A stretch of DNA of 64,000 bases, taken from positions 353,319,034-353,383,033 of the forward strand of contig OY282558.1 in NCBI GenBank assembly GCA_958295665.1. The letters run 5' to 3'. A model generated the notes under the pieces. The model was not told the DNA's origin and did not search any database. It saw only the letters and a list, made by a program, of their open reading frames with translations. Made by a program: the position numbers and the translations under genes. The DNA comes from Tipula vernalis. Its lineage: Eukaryota > Arthropoda > Insecta > Diptera > Tipulidae. Within the stretch, counting starts at the first letter, position 1. Every line of letters starts with the position of its first letter. Of this stretch, positions 1 through 12,465 are shown in pieces.

Positions 1-3000
1 ACAATTTGCCAAGAATTATCACCTTGTAAGGGTTTTTGAATATGTGATTTGTGGAAAGACGAAATCTCCAATTCAGCTACCGTCGCTTTCATTATTTTGT
101 TGCAACATCGATGAGGTGCGGAAAGAAATACAAAAGTTATACATATTATCGAAGACGTAAAATTCAGAAATAATTTTTCATTTGAGGAAAAAGCTTGCGA
201 AACCCATTTTGCTAGCCACGTCATGCGTGAGAAGGATGGCAAGTACAATATCGCTCTTCTGCGCAAGATTCGCAGCAAATCCCGAATTGAAACGTAATTA
301 TTGTCAGTTTATAGACGAATACATCGCGCTAAAGCATATGCAAATTGCGATATCCTTTTTCTGATACCTCATATTGTATATCTCATCACGCAGTGATGAA
401 ACAAGAGTCGACCACTACCAAGCTTCGGGTCGTATTTAACGGATTATCAAGGTCGCAACCATTGAACCAGATTTACTCTCATTAATTATGCGTTTCCGAA
501 CAAATGTATACCCTATTCCCTTGGTCGTGTCACTTTAGTCGACGTGATAATTGTCGCGTCACTTCATCTTTAAATTGGTATTCTCTTAGTCGATCGAAGT
601 GATAATTTAAGAGAATGCGACGTAAAAGAATGTTCGTCACTTCAAACGACGATAGTCGCATCGATCGACTAAGAGAATACCAAAATTTGATTGTCGGTAC
701 AAGTGACAAGTGACACGACTAAGGGAATAGGGGTGGTAATTGCCATCACGGCGGACATAACTAAAATGTCTGCCAAATCGATATTCATAAGGATGATCGT
801 AAATTCCAATAAATTTGGTGGCGCAAAGATAAAAATGATCCTCTATCTATATATCAACTAAATACCGTCACCTACGGCATAGCAAGCGCTCCGTTTCTGG
901 CGATAAGATCTCTAAAGCAACTAGCAATTGACGAACATTATAATTTCCCAACCGTATCTCAGAACTTGCTCGATGATTTCTACGTCAAAGATTTTTTGTC
1001 AGGTGCAAATACTGCTGCAGAAGCAAAAGAGTTAAGGTCTAACATTACCTCGCTTCTCGCTAAGGGAGGGTTTGAGTTAACTAAATGGTCATCGAACAGT
1101 AAGGAAGTAGTTCCTGATTAAAACGATTTTACCATTGGGATTTTGGGAATAAAATGGGACTGTCTAGATGACTATTATTATTTCATTAACGAAGGATAAC
1201 AGTGAAGTAAATTTTAAAAAACTAAACGTTTTATCAGTGATTTATCAATTATTCGATCCACTAGGACTGTGCCTTTTAGGTTGTCTTTGTTGCGAAGGTT
1301 TTTATGCAAAAGTTATGGGCTATTCCAAACTTGAAATGGGACGATGAACTATTTGATCCTTTCAAATCGGAATGGTTTGAATTTTATAACCAGTTACGAA
1401 GATCGATTATGAGTTCAAATTCTATTAAAAGAATAGAAAGGCACGAATTCAGTGATGCTTCCCAGATCGGCTATGGTTGCTGCATTTACTCGTATATTCG
1501 TATTCTAGATATGAACAACCAATACAAGATACGCCTGCTTTGCGCCGAATCACGTGTTGTACCACTCAAGGGTCAGACAATACCTCGGCTGGAATTATGT
1601 GCTGCACTATTGTTAAGCCAGTTATACGAATAGATGCAACAATCTATGAAAATTCACTTTGACAAGGTCATGTTTCGGTCAGATTCAGAAATAACGCTTT
1701 TCCGCATACTTTCATCACCGTCCAAAATACGCAACATTTGTTGCTAATCGAATATCATAAATTCAGGACATCGCGCCTCCTGAATTCTGGGCATATGTTC
1801 CATCAGAATTAAATCCTGCGGACATAATTTCGCATGGATTTATGCCTTCAGAATTAATGCATAACCAGTTATGGTGGAACGGACCTCCATTTCTTTCCCA
1901 AAATGACGGTGATTGGAAAATGACAAAACTAGATACAACGCTTAAAACTAGCAGTTTTATCGAAATACTCACATCTAATTATTTCGTTGAGCTATTTTCT
2001 AATTACAACAAATTAATCCGTATGGCTGCTCTGTGTATACGATTTGTCAACAATATTAAATTATCTATAAACGTCCGTAAAACTAAGGTGCAATCTCTAC
2101 AAGACAAAGTCAATAATCCCAGTTCATCGATACTAAACTGTGAGATAAAGGTTATAACGCCACAAGAATTAGATGATGGAGTAAACCGTATAATTAAATT
2201 TATTCAAAATCAGCAATTTTCTCATGAAATTAGACAATTGCGTTCCAAAAATGTAATTCATAGACAAAGCCATTTTGCTAAATTAAATCCGTTTTTGGAT
2301 AAATGTGATATTATTGTTCTTGTTGGTGGCCGGTTGGTCAATTCCAATCTATCGTACAATCAAAATTATTCCGTTTTATTGCCATGTTATTAGTCCAGAG
2401 AGAACATGTCAGCAACTTTCATTGTGATCCTCAAGCCCTACACTATATCATACGTCAGAGGTTTTGGATTATTGCATGACGAAGATTATGTGGTAAGGTC
2501 ATGAATGACTATATTGTAGGCTCCAGAACCAGGCCCAGATCAGTAGAGCAGATAATGGGTCAATTACCCGCAGAGCGTGCGCGTCCTTCTCGGGCATTTG
2601 AAAATATCGGAATCGATTTCTGCGGTCCCTTCACAGTTATGTATAAAGTTCGTTCGAAAGTTACATCCAAAGTTTATATCGCTGTTTTCATTTGCTTCGC
2701 CACCAAGGCGACACATTTTGAAGTTGTCTCGGATTTGACTACAAGAGGGTTTTTAGCCGCACTTAGGCGTTTTGTATCAAAGAGAGGTCGACCATCTAAT
2801 ATACTCAGCGACAATGCAACCAACTTCGTCGGAGCCCAGTCAGAATTACGAAATCTTCTAAAATTATTTGACAATGAACTTCATCAACATGAAGTATTGA
2901 AATATTGTTGTGAAGAGGGCATATACGGTGGAACACAATTCCTCCAAGATCACCTCACTTTGGAGGATTGTGGGAAGCCGCAGTCAAGAGCGCAAAATCC
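1..3000 (+). pseudogene. BEL/Pao retrotransposon pol, decayed
   Basis: This is the polyprotein of a BEL/Pao LTR retrotransposon, broken by stops and frame changes. In order I see: the pre-RT segment (FEEKACETHF near 183), the RT start (TTTKLRVVFNG near 400-440), RT again at 855-1120 (LNTVTYGIASAPFLA), RNase H-like sequence at 1304-1633 (SDASQIGYG, IPRLELCAALL), integrase zinc-binding sequence near 2280-2460 (PFLDK, GGRLVNS) and the integrase core at 2501-3000. The core keeps GIDFCGPF (first Asp), LSDNATNFVGA (second Asp) and, in a shifted frame, GGLWEAAVKS (Glu). The RT active site reads FYVKD where the family has YVDD, so it is dead. No LTRs are in view. The left end lies outside the window; the right end is cut by a minus-strand Gypsy remnant. 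Confidence 0.88.
511..732. mobile_element. Foldback MITE inside the BEL RT
   Basis: A 222-bp insertion interrupts the RT reading frame. Its ends are 25-bp inverted repeats: 511-535 (CCCTATTCCCTTGGTCGTGT...) and the complement of 708-732, with about one mismatch. A second, inner inverted repeat pairs 573-597 with 661-687 (GGTATTCTCTTAGTCGATCG). The element can therefore fold as a nested hairpin. A TA dinucleotide stands at 509-510 and again at 737-738, so a TA target duplication is possible but unproven. It has no coding capacity. Confidence 0.75.
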
Positions 3001-3094
3001 AATAATTCATAATATCTATTTTCGACCTTGTCGAGTTGGTCGACAACGTCGAAAATTTGCGATGTCAATAATTTCATAATAGACCCCCTGTATA

Positions 3095-4690
3095 CAGTTG
3101 TGCGATGTGATCTTCTCGCGAATCTGATGCCACAAGAATATAGTTCAGATACACAAAACAATATGCCAATCTTCGCCGTACTGAATGCGTCAACCGTTGA
3201 AATGACTGCGCCGCATTGCGAAGTCCGAAGATCATTCTAACAAACTCAAAAAAACCAAAAGGTGTGGCTATAGCGGTTTTTGCGATATCACTGGACGCTA
3301 TTGGGATCTAGTGATACGCCCGTTCTAGATCCTAGGTAGGTCCTGTAGCACTAAATGCAGTAGACTTTACCACGCTACTACTATGCCGTCATTTAGATTC
3401 TGCCATCAAGTCCTCAAAATGTGTTTACTTTGCATGATATCGGTGAACGATATTGAACGGTTCGCGAGTAACGGAATGGTTTTGCATTAACAAATTGGTA
3501 TCGCCTGGGCTTTTGTCGGACTTAACTAAAATTGATAACGCAGGATCGAACACAACAGTGAGCGAACCGACTGTATAAACGGACGTTAAAGGATCCGGTG
3601 CTACGTAAAGAATCCGCTCCCAAAGTTGTCATTGATACGTCCGCGATAATAAAAGTTCATGAAAAATTACGTCTTAATCCGAGATTGATATTGAGAGTAC
3701 GATTGCCGAAAGCCGTAATACGCATGCCAATGGCTGCGTATAAATTAAATTCAGACTCAACACTTGTGTTATTCTTAAAATCCGATGGTATTGTGGTGAT
3801 AACCGTTCCAGTGTCAATCAAAAATTTACGCTTGTATATTTTTTAGGCGTGTAGGCGACTCGAATCTGCTCATGAATCTGCATGATGAACACAGCATGAT
3901 GTGGTGACGGTGAAAACAACGGTGATAATAACAATCGTGCTTGTTTTGGTTTGGCTCTCGAGATTGATTTTTTTTTGAAGTCCAGTCACTTGATACGCTA
4001 CGTGACTGTCTTTTGATCTCCATCAACATGGACCCTTGATTCAATTTACGCTATTCGAATTGAACCCAATTTTTAATTGAGAACATAGATATGGAGGACG
4101 GAATCGACGTGTTACGATCTGCTTGAACCGAATAAATGTATCGTTATGATAACGTTTCCATAAGATTACCAGCACGTTCCGCCAATACTGTTAAAGGCAG
4201 ATCGTTCTCGAATGGAGACAACGCCAACTGTTCCTGGTGCGGCAATTTTTTCATCAATAATTGTCGGAAGAAATCATCCCCAAATTTGCTAGTTGGAAAT
4301 AGTTTTGCTTCTCCTTGAAATTAGAATATGGTGTCGCACCTTTATCACCCAAAACTAGCTCAGCGAATGTGTCATGCCATCTCGCGTCCAAAGCACTGAC
4401 GGCGTGTGAATACCTCCTAGCTTCACCGGTTATGTATGCGACGGAAAACTGTTGTTCGAGTATATCGAACCAACAAACCGGGTTCTGTGAATACAGAGGT
4501 TAAGGTGGTTTAAAATGCGAAATCTTCGTTCACTTGGTGTACGAATATCATTAGATGACGCACTAGGAACGGTACCATCAGCCCTGGGAGGGTCATTCGG
4601 GCCACCCGGTTTACAATCGGATGGATAACAAAGCGGCCCTTGCTAGAAGAAACGTGAGTGGTGGAAGGCCGAAGTTTTGAAGGCACAACC
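3095..4690 (-). pseudogene. Ty3/Gypsy gag-protease-RT remnant
   Basis: Reading the minus strand from high to low coordinates gives a decayed Gypsy gag-pol. Gag-like sequence lies at about 4136-4503 (NPVCWFDILEQQF, then LAERAGNLME in another frame). The aspartic protease is at about 3600-3850: LIDTGTVITTIP, then FIIADVSMTTLGADSLR after an in-frame stop. RT follows at about 3095-3300: ATPFGFFEFVRMIFGLRNA and FVYLNYILVAS, where the family has YIDD. The catalytic Asp pair is replaced, so the RT is inactive. It abuts the BEL integrase near 3000-3090, suggesting insertion into BEL, but I cannot find BEL sequence resuming on its other side. Confidence 0.8.
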
Positions 4691-4733
4691 ATAGACTAAT
4701 GTAAATATTATAATATTTACATTAGTTTATGGT
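4688..4733. repeat. 46-bp near-perfect palindrome
   Basis: 4688-4710 (ACCATAGACTAATGTAAATA...) is the complement of 4711-4733 with one mismatch and no spacer. It stands at the upstream edge of the Gypsy remnant and could be a fused pair of terminal inverted repeats or a cruciform-type site. There is no protein in it. Confidence 0.85.
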
Positions 4734-5384
4734 AAAACTCTGCAAGCAGCAGTCGACAATACATACTCGACAAATGGAATGCACATTTTTCCGAACTGCT
4801 TATTGTTCAACAAGTGTCACCGTCAGTAGATGATCCTCTTCGAAGGAAGATTTCGCCCGAATTACTGTCCGAATTAAGTTTTTCCGCTGTGAATGTATCT
4901 TTCTAAATATTACGAGACATCTCGTGATATATACTGTGTTCCTGGATTTCAAACAATTTGAATAGCCACAGGTTTGCATTGGAATTCATTAGAATACGTT
5001 TTTGATAAATTGAAACACCTCGGATCAACGTCTTATACCAGCAGTCCTCCAATCATGATCTTATACAGGAAATGAAAAGACAGACACCTTTTGGTAAAGG
5101 ACAATTCGAAGAGCTAACTCGGGATCGAATCCGATTAGTTCAAATTGTTGACACAGTACGGGCAAGCAATGGCCTGTAAAACCCGTTTATTATTATTAAT
5201 AAAAATCAATAAAATTCAATTGAAAATTACCAAAAAAAAATAAAAATCATTCCTCTAATCGATCTCGACTGACAAACGTAAATTGAAAGAAACGCGAAAC
5301 AAACAAAATATTTTGGGTGCTTGGTGTGTTAATAAATTTTTTGATTTTATTTGATTATTACACATACATAAAATTCTAAACAGA
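4734..5384. other. Unassigned stretch before the lachesin-like gene
   Basis: I recognise no coding sequence in about 4734-5200. The last ~180 bases are AT-rich and would contain the 5' untranslated region of the gene starting at 5385. The CTAAACAG just before the ATG could be a 3' splice site, so a 5' non-coding exon further upstream is possible. Confidence 0.4.
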
Positions 5385-6558
5385 ATGTTGATAAAACTAA
5401 GTGCCTTATTAACAATAATTCCGATATTAAATGTGCTCGGGAACAGAATACCGTCAATATCTTATATATCAGAAGGGCAGATCAGATACATTGGCGGATC
5501 GGTCTTACTACAGTGCGCCTTGATTATAAATGATGCAAAGGATTATAATGTTGCATGGGGTAAAATTGGAAAGGATTCGGATGATTTACTACTTATTTCA
5601 TTCGGAAATGACCTCATGTTGCGAGATTCCCGATTTGTATCGCATTATAATGCATCTTCGTCAAAATATACACTTCAAATCTTGGATTTGCAAGATACAG
5701 ATGCTGGAACTTATCGGTGTTTTATTATTTTATCGGTTGTTAATAAAATAACGGCAGACGTAAATTTAGAAGTAAGAAGTCTACCGACTGTTTTGGATAA
5801 TTCAACGCACTCACTTGTTGCATCAGAGGGAACTTCAGTGCAAATGGAATGTTTTGAAGCTGGATATCCCACACCGACTATCACTTGGCGAAGAATGAAT
5901 AGCGCTATTTTGCCGACAGGTATATGTCAAATTAATAACTATATATTAAATTAATTGTCGTTCAAAACCAAATTTTTTTGTAGGTGGAGCTACGTACACT
6001 GGAAATATTTTGAAAATTGAGTCCGTAAGCAAAAAGGATCGAGATATTTACTATTGTGTAGCCGATAACGGTGTCAGTAAAGGTGATCGTCGTTATATTA
6101 ATTTGGAAGTTGAATTCGCACCAGTAATTACAGTGCTTCGTCCAAGTGTTAGCCAGGCACTACAACATGACATGGATTTAAAATGTCACGTTGAAGCTTA
6201 TCCACCACCAGACATTGTCTGGATTAAAGAAAAAACCTACATATTCACGAATCAACATTACATAATATCAAATTTTGCAATCTCCGAAGTGTTAACAGAA
6301 ACAACACTTCGTGTTAACACAATTGAAAAAGCTTTATACGGCGACTACTACTGTCGTTCTACCAACAAGTTGGGTTCAACCGAAAATAAAATTAATTTGT
6401 ATGAGAGCTCGGTTCCAATATGTCCACCAGCTTGTAGTGTTTTAAATACCGCATCCAATTTAAAATCGGTATATACGCAAGTAATATGTTTTTCGAGTAC
6501 CTTTATTAAAATATTACCTATTCATATTTTGTTTCAGATGTACTGTAAAAAATTATAA
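5385..6558 (+). CDS. Lac: Lachesin-like cell-surface protein with three Ig domains
   Basis: Lachesin is a secreted or GPI-linked homophilic adhesion protein of insect neurons, trachea and septate junctions. My model has three exons: 5385-5919, 5984-6480 and 6538-6558, giving 350 residues, close to the usual ~360. The start has a hydrophobic signal peptide (MLIKLSALLTIIPILNVLG). Three Ig domains follow, each with its Cys pair and DxGxYxC-type motif: residues ~25-130 (LLQC...DAGTYRC), ~135-225 (VQMEC...RDIYYC) and ~230-325 (DLKCH...GDYYC). Family hallmarks include VADNGVSKGDRR, EFAPVITV, AYPPPDIVW and CPPAC. Intron 1 (64 bp, phase 1) has clean GT-AG borders. Intron 2 (57 bp) is in frame without a stop, so the C-terminus is uncertain. 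It could be a lachesin paralogue rather than the orthologue. Confidence 0.88.
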
Positions 6559-7805
6559 ACTTTAAATTAAAAAAAGGAATTTTTTAAAATTATTATTAAA
6601 GTTACTAAACAAGTTTGTTCGACGACATTCGATGGTTAATTTCCTTAGCAAAACCTCTGCAAGGTCCAACTATACAAATAATCAAGTTACAGCCTATTCT
6701 TAAAAAACTTCTTTCAGGACTTACAATCCTATTGTGATTTCTTATTGCGATTTGTTTTCATTGAAAGTTGCGCAGACTTAGATATTAATTCGTGCAACCC
6801 GAATTGACATTTCGTTTGGTTTATTTATTTGATGTGCAAGCCAAAGTGTGTTCTCTCAGCTGGTCCTTGAAAGTAATGTAAGTGAAATTCCGATTTTTCA
6901 ATACAAAATAAGCTCACAAAGCAAAACTATTTTCTCTTAGGTCACATTCTATTACATCCATCAAATTTTAGGCGACTTAAGTTTTTATAAAATGGAGGAA
7001 GAACATAAGCTCTCTTTTGTTTCCATGTATTCAAAAACAATTTTTTTTTACATTTTTATTTCTACAACAATTTCGCTTTGCTGGTTTATTTTTTATAATC
7101 TGGATAATTCACTATTTATTGTGCCAGTTTCGAGAAATACGAATTATCTCGAAAAGCTCATATAATCTTAGAATTATAGAATCTAGAAATCACAAAAAAT
7201 TGCGAAAAATTCCAGAAAACTCTGATAAACTTAAAACCCTAGAAAAATTTTGAAAACTTATCAAACCACTAAGAATCTCCAATATACCAAACGTCGAATA
7301 ATTTCGAAAATATGACAATGATGATATCGATTAACTTCGATGCCAAGCTATTCAATACTATTTTAATCTAGATAAACCCAAAAATCTCAAATTTCTAGAA
7401 TCTTTTCTCTGTAAGATAATAAGTGCTTATTTGTAATTCAACTCCAAGCTAAACTAGAATAATAAAGAAAATCTCACTCGTACAGTGATAATTTTGGCCA
7501 AAAATTCGAATATTTTATGACAATTTGGTATAAAATGACAATTTTTATTTTCTTTATGAGACACAAAATTACTCTTCCATTCTTAAGATTCACTCTTCCT
7601 TTTGTTTGAATATAACGAATAGAATATTTCGTAGCGTTAAATTGACTGAGTATAGAAACCTTTTCTTTTCTTCTTTATTCGATGCGAAATGAATAATCAT
7701 CACAATATGTTTTGTTTTCTACTCACTATTCAAATCGATCAGTTGTAAAAATTATTATTCGATCAGTAAAGAGCGAATAACAAATTGTTCAGAGCGAGTT
7801 TTAAA
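6559..7805. other. AT-rich intergenic DNA
   Basis: No gene seen. The first ~60 bases downstream of the lachesin-like stop hold AATTAAA/ATTATTAAAG sequences that could serve as polyadenylation signals. Short open frames here (for example 7017-7253) have no recognisable domain and low-complexity composition. Confidence 0.4.
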
Positions 7806-8025
7806 ACGCTTCTTTAGATACATGATTCAATCAATTCTTCATTCAATTTTTCGAAAATTGACTCAATATGGTTAATTTGCCTCCTAATATAAATCTGGCA
7901 GTCATCAGCATAAAAATGAAGTTTACAAAATTGTATACTATTCACCAGGTCATTAAGATATAGACTAAACAGGCGAGATCCCAAAATATTACCCTGAGGA
8001 ACACCAGAAACAACAGCCCTTTAGT
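7806..8025 (-). pseudogene. LINE reverse transcriptase fragment
   Basis: The minus strand translates without a stop over ~70 residues into the RT palm of a Jockey/CR1-type non-LTR element. It shows SGVPQGNILG (family GVPQGSxLGP), LFSLYLNDLV and the catalytic box FYADD, followed by a plausible QIYIRRQINHIES. Nothing of the endonuclease or of the 3' end is attached, so this is an isolated fossil. Confidence 0.82.
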
Positions 8026-9324
8026 CAGACAGTGAGTGAGCCATTAAGTTTTACTCGTTAATTGCTAATCAATTGAAAAGTAAAAATACCTCTTTCTTGA
8101 AAAAATGCAACTTAACGTTATTCCAACCCAGATATCTAAATTAATCCAAAAATCTCAAAATCATGAATTTCGAGAATCTCACCTAATTGAATGTTATACT
8201 TATCATCAACGATTAATTTCAGTTCAAAGTTTTAAAGTACTCGTAACACTCCTCAGGTGTTGTACCAAAGAAGCCTCTAATAAGCTGATAAACCTTGAAA
8301 AATTACATAAAACCTTGAAAATTCCAACGTACCTGATGTAAGTCGGTAATATAAAGCAACGTAACGTCAATAATCTATATTCGGGTAATTTGAAAAATTC
8401 ATATTGAGACAATATCCTATTGAATAAAATTAAACTTTATCTAAAAAACTGCAAAACCGCCTAAATTCGGAAATTGAGATTCGTTTATATGAGGATTATA
8501 CGAGTTTTGAGATTTTTTTCGAAATAGTGAAACAACATTGTTCTCTTAATGCTTAATCGTGCTTCCTGAAAATTGCGATATGTGGAAAAGGTTTCGAAAA
8601 TCGGGAAGTGAAACTTGAAATACGAGAGGTACATAATCGACAGACAGAAGTAACCAAAGCAGGTGAAATTGAAATGTGGATGAATTACAATCAACTACAA
8701 CTTTTTGTGCAATTGAAGTGTAATAATTAGTACTGGAGCACTTTGCTTGACCTTAATTCTTTGGTGACAATTTTGTCACAAAATTTTATAAATAATTCAG
8801 TATAAAGCATATACTCGATAAAAAAGGTGAGTATCGGATTGATTCACCGAAAAGATTAATCGGTTAAACTTAACCTGCCTACCAGTAATGTCTTCAGAAG
8901 CTTTGTGTCGAGGTCTCAGCAAATAATTTCAGATTTTCAAATAATTTGCTTGTATTCTGGTTTGTACATCAGAGCGTTCCCAAGTATCCAAATCAATTTG
9001 TAAAAAGTTAAAATTGCTAACAAAAAACTCGATTTATTGAAAATTTAAGTCAAAAACCGCCATTGAGGATAATAATCACAGAAACACAGTACATTCCGGA
9101 CCATAAGGTAATAAAAGAACACAATAGAGAATACATGGAATATATTTTGTACAATTTAGTTTCAAATCATTTGTAAAAGACAATCACCCACATCGTTTGT
9201 GGTTAATCGACCCATGTACTCGCGCCTGATGGAACTAATGGTATCAGTTGGATAACTAGAGTTACTCCGATTGATTTCCCGGTTTTCGATTTATTTAGAT
9301 ACGCGAATTGAAGCCAGTGTAGTT
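8026..9324. other. AT-rich intergenic DNA
   Basis: I see no convincing gene or repeat. Short open frames at 8105-8341 and on the minus strand at 8485-8694 have no family signature. Confidence 0.35.
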
Positions 9325-10000
9325 TGAAGGCGCTGAGTTGGAGGCGTTATTGGACAAAGATTCATGCCAAACTCAAAAAAGGAGCTTGCTGAATCTTTTG
9401 GAGTGACCCAACAAGCGATTCAAAACCGTCTCAAGGCCATGGTATGGTGCAAAAATAAGAAAATTGGGTTCCGTATTAACTTAAGCAAACAGACGTCGAA
9501 CGCCGCTTTGTGGATCCACTATGATAACCCAAAGCGCAGAAAATCGTGGGGTACGCCGAGCCATGCATCAACTTCAACGGCCAAACCGAATATTCAAGAC
9601 AAGAAGCTAATGCTGGGCATCTGGGCGCTACTCCAGCCTAACGAAACCAACACTGGAGATCGCCCACAATATGCCAAAAGACATTACAAAGTGATCTTTC
9701 AGCACGACATCGCTCAACCACATGTTGCAAAGGTTGTCAAGGAAACTTTGGAGGCGTTTAAATAGGATGTCGTACCCCACCCGCCATATTCACCAGACAT
9801 TTCTGCTTCTAACTACCACTTGTTCCGGTCTATGACTTATGGCTAGGCCGATCAGCACTTCACTGCTTACGAAGAAGCTAAAAATTGGGTCGATTCTTGG
9901 ATCGCCTCAAAAGACGAGGTATTTTTTCGACGCGGAATCCATATGCTTCCTGAAAGATGGGATAAAGTCATATCTAAAGATGGACCATATTTTTAATAAA
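9325..10000 (+). pseudogene. mariner transposase, inactivated
   Basis: This is a mariner-family (Tc1/mariner) cut-and-paste transposase. The helix-turn-helix region is clear (LAESFGVTQQAIQNRLKAM). It is followed by IHYDNPKRRKSW, PSTSTAKPNIQ-like sequence, VIFQHDIAQPHVAK with the second catalytic Asp, then PHPPYSPDI, YHLFRSM, HFTAYEEAKNWVDSWIASKD and FFRRGIHMLPERW. The segment that should hold the first Asp (family TGDEKW) is deleted, and the third Asp (family SDYHLF) reads SNYHLF. In-frame stops fall at about 9763 and 9842. I could not find terminal inverted repeats. Confidence 0.9.
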
Positions 10001-10379
10001 ATAAATTGGACCAATTTATCTGAATAAAGCTTCGAAGTTATAAAAAAAAAAACTCAAACTTATCTATACCGCCAATATATGTACTCCTTGTCATGAGTTA
10101 AATAATAGGGGTTTTAAGCTCAGTTTACCATTTCGTAGTACACGTACGCAACGGCTATTTCTAACAAGATCCGTGAAATGTCTGTTTTCATTTCTCGTGG
10201 AATGTATTTAAAAAATCCTTATCTGATTTGCTTTTACATTTTGGTAATCATTACTGTGTATATTTTTAATTTAATTTTTAATTAAGTTTCTTTATGTTAA
10301 ATTTGTATTTTTTAAATTGTAGCCAGATTTTGATTATGTAAGAGTTGGTGAAATAATAATAAATAAATATGCTAATTAG
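10001..10379. other. AT-rich spacer
   Basis: Sequence between the mariner remnant and the 135-bp unit array. I recognise nothing in it. Confidence 0.3.
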
Positions 10380-11235
10380 GAAGGAAGTTAACTTAACCGA
10401 TTATAATAAAGTTTGATTTGTGTTATGGAAATGGAATTGTAACATGATATTTAGACAGAAAGGAACTTGGCTGTTTATTAACCGTTTACAAAGAAACCCG
10501 ATTTGTATGATGAAAATAGGATTCTTAAATGATATTTAGAAAAGTTCTGGAATATGGCGAATTAGCAAGAAACTCGGCTCTTCCTAAATAGATTGTGATG
10601 AAATTCGTCATAATATTGTTAAAAAACAACAGAATTCCTTCCTAACTGGACTTATTCCAACACTTTATGTAAAAATCATTTTAGAATTCCGCCAAATGAA
10701 ACCATAATCCGTTAATAAAAAGCCAAGTTCCTTCCTAGTTAGCTATATTCCGGAACTTTAACTAACACCCATTTTAGAATCCCATTTTCATCATCTATGC
10801 ATAATTTCATCATAATCGGTTAAGAAACGGCCAAGTTTGGAAGGCTATTTTCCAGAACTTTATCTAAAACTCACTTTGGAAACCTATTTCCATCGTGCAT
10901 GCTGAATTTCATCAGTATTGATAAAAAAATCATCAAGTTCCTCCCTAATTGGGCATTTCCCAGAACTATCCTATTTCCGTCGTACCTGCCGAATTTCAGC
11001 ATAATCGGCTAAGAAACGGCCAATTTCCTTCCTAATCGGCAGTATTCTAGATAACTTCATGTAAAACTCTGTTTAGAATACCATTCCCTTCGTGATTGCT
11101 GAATTTCTTCATAATCGATTAGGAAACCGCACAAGTCCTTCTTAATTGACCATATTCCAGAACTTCATCTAAAATTTATTGTAGAAATAGCCAAATTCCT
11201 TTCCAATTGGCCATTTTCTAAATTGGCTAAATCTA
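10380..11235. repeat. Degenerate ~135-bp repeat array with orientation flip
   Basis: The same motif string recurs about six times: a TTCCTTCCTAATTGGCC-like piece, CCAGAACTTTATCTAAAA, TTTTAGAATCCCATTTCC, ATGCTGAATTTCATCATAAT and CGGTTAAGAAACGGCCAAG. From 10380 to about 10600 the units read on the minus strand; from about 10640 to 11235 they read on the plus strand. Further copies lie at 22590-22680 and 33650-34410. There is no coding potential. The head-to-head arrangement suggests the ends of a foldback-type element. Confidence 0.8.
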
Positions 11236-11515
11236 AGTTTTTAACAAATAACAAAATAGAAATAATTCAATTCCAATAAGAATTTTGAGTGAAATATACT
11301 AAATTAAAATAGGATTTAGAACTTTTTGAAAGGAATTATATATTTTCGAGAACGATTGGCAGACAACAATTTTCATTACTTAAGTATTAGTATATCAATT
11401 ATTCTCAAATCAAGAATAATGTTCAAAAACAGCGTTCAATATTATTTGACGTTAAGAAATTTTTTCTCATTTGTTTGGTAATTTTCAAATCAATAACATG
11501 AATATTACAGGGATT

Positions 11516-11529
11516 ACCTTGGCAAGGTG
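11516..11529. repeat. Left target-site duplication of the R1-type LINE
   Basis: ACCTTGGCAAGGTG at this position is repeated exactly at 14541-14554, immediately after the A-rich 3' end of the LINE. Confidence 0.85.
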
Positions 11530-12440
11530 GAACCCGAATGGTTCCTCTGATAACCTTGGTACAGCTGCCATCTGGACCCCGTACCCGATTACAGTCGATG
11601 ATCATGGAGCCGAAGATGGTTTCGTGTGGGTTAAAATCCAATCTGTTAAATACGTGAGTTGCTATTTTACCCCAAACGAGCCGATGGACGATTTTCGAGC
11701 TAAAATTGATGTATTAGAGGATAAAGCAAGTGAACTGAATGGTGAGCTCGTTATAGCCGGAGACTTCAATGCAAGAGCATTGGATTGGGGCATGAACACT
11801 ACGAACCCAAGAGGGCGGTATATTCTGGATATGGCGGCTAGGGTAGGACTCACAGTGATGAACGAAGGTGGCGTATCGACGTTCAGAAGGCCGGGCTATG
11901 CTGAAACGATTCCCGTGGTATCTGACATGATGGCACAAAACGTCACGGGATGGAGGGTAATAGAGGATTACACTGGTAGCGACCACCAATATATCGTCTA
12001 TAATGTACGGGGCGGATTGCGACAACCCGTTAGTCGCAATGACCGAGCGATAGGATGGAATGTGTCAAAACCGTGCGAAGAAAATCTCTTGGCAACCATC
12101 GAAGCCGGAAAAGTAGCAATATTACGAAAAGACGGATCTCCCGAAAAAATTGCGAGGACCACCATGACGCTAATAAATCAAGCGTGTGATGCGTCTATGC
12201 CAAAAAGACGAGGCACAAGGGGGAAAAGACCGCGGTTTATTGGTGGTCTGACGAGATAGCGAATCTCAGGAAGAACTGCCTACGTCTTAAACGCCTAGTT
12301 ACTAGAGCAAGAAGAAGAGACCGATTCGCGGCAGAACAGGAACATGAGGATTACCGACTGACGAGAAGAGCGCTTAAATTCGAAATAAATAGAATTAAGC
12401 GCCTGAAATGGGAGAGCCTGAAACGGAACGTGGACAAGGA
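11530..12440 (+). pseudogene. R1-type LINE endonuclease domain, partial
   Basis: This is the apurinic-endonuclease-like domain that nicks the target. It lacks its first ~45 residues. Recognisable boxes are LGTAAIWTP, GFVWVKIQ, VSCYFTPNEP, the catalytic VIAGDFNARALDWGM, STFRRPGYAETIPVVS and EDYTGSDHQYIVY (DH catalytic pair). A frame change near 12236 shifts the following linker (WWSDEIANLRKNCLRLKR) out of frame. The linker leads into the RT domain. Confidence 0.88.
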
Positions 12441-12465
12441 CCCCTGGGGCTTGGGTTAAAAAATT

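Noticed and set aside
3028..3240. Plus-strand frame as a separate gene
   Set aside because: It is the shadow of the minus-strand Gypsy RT segment, which carries the recognisable motifs.
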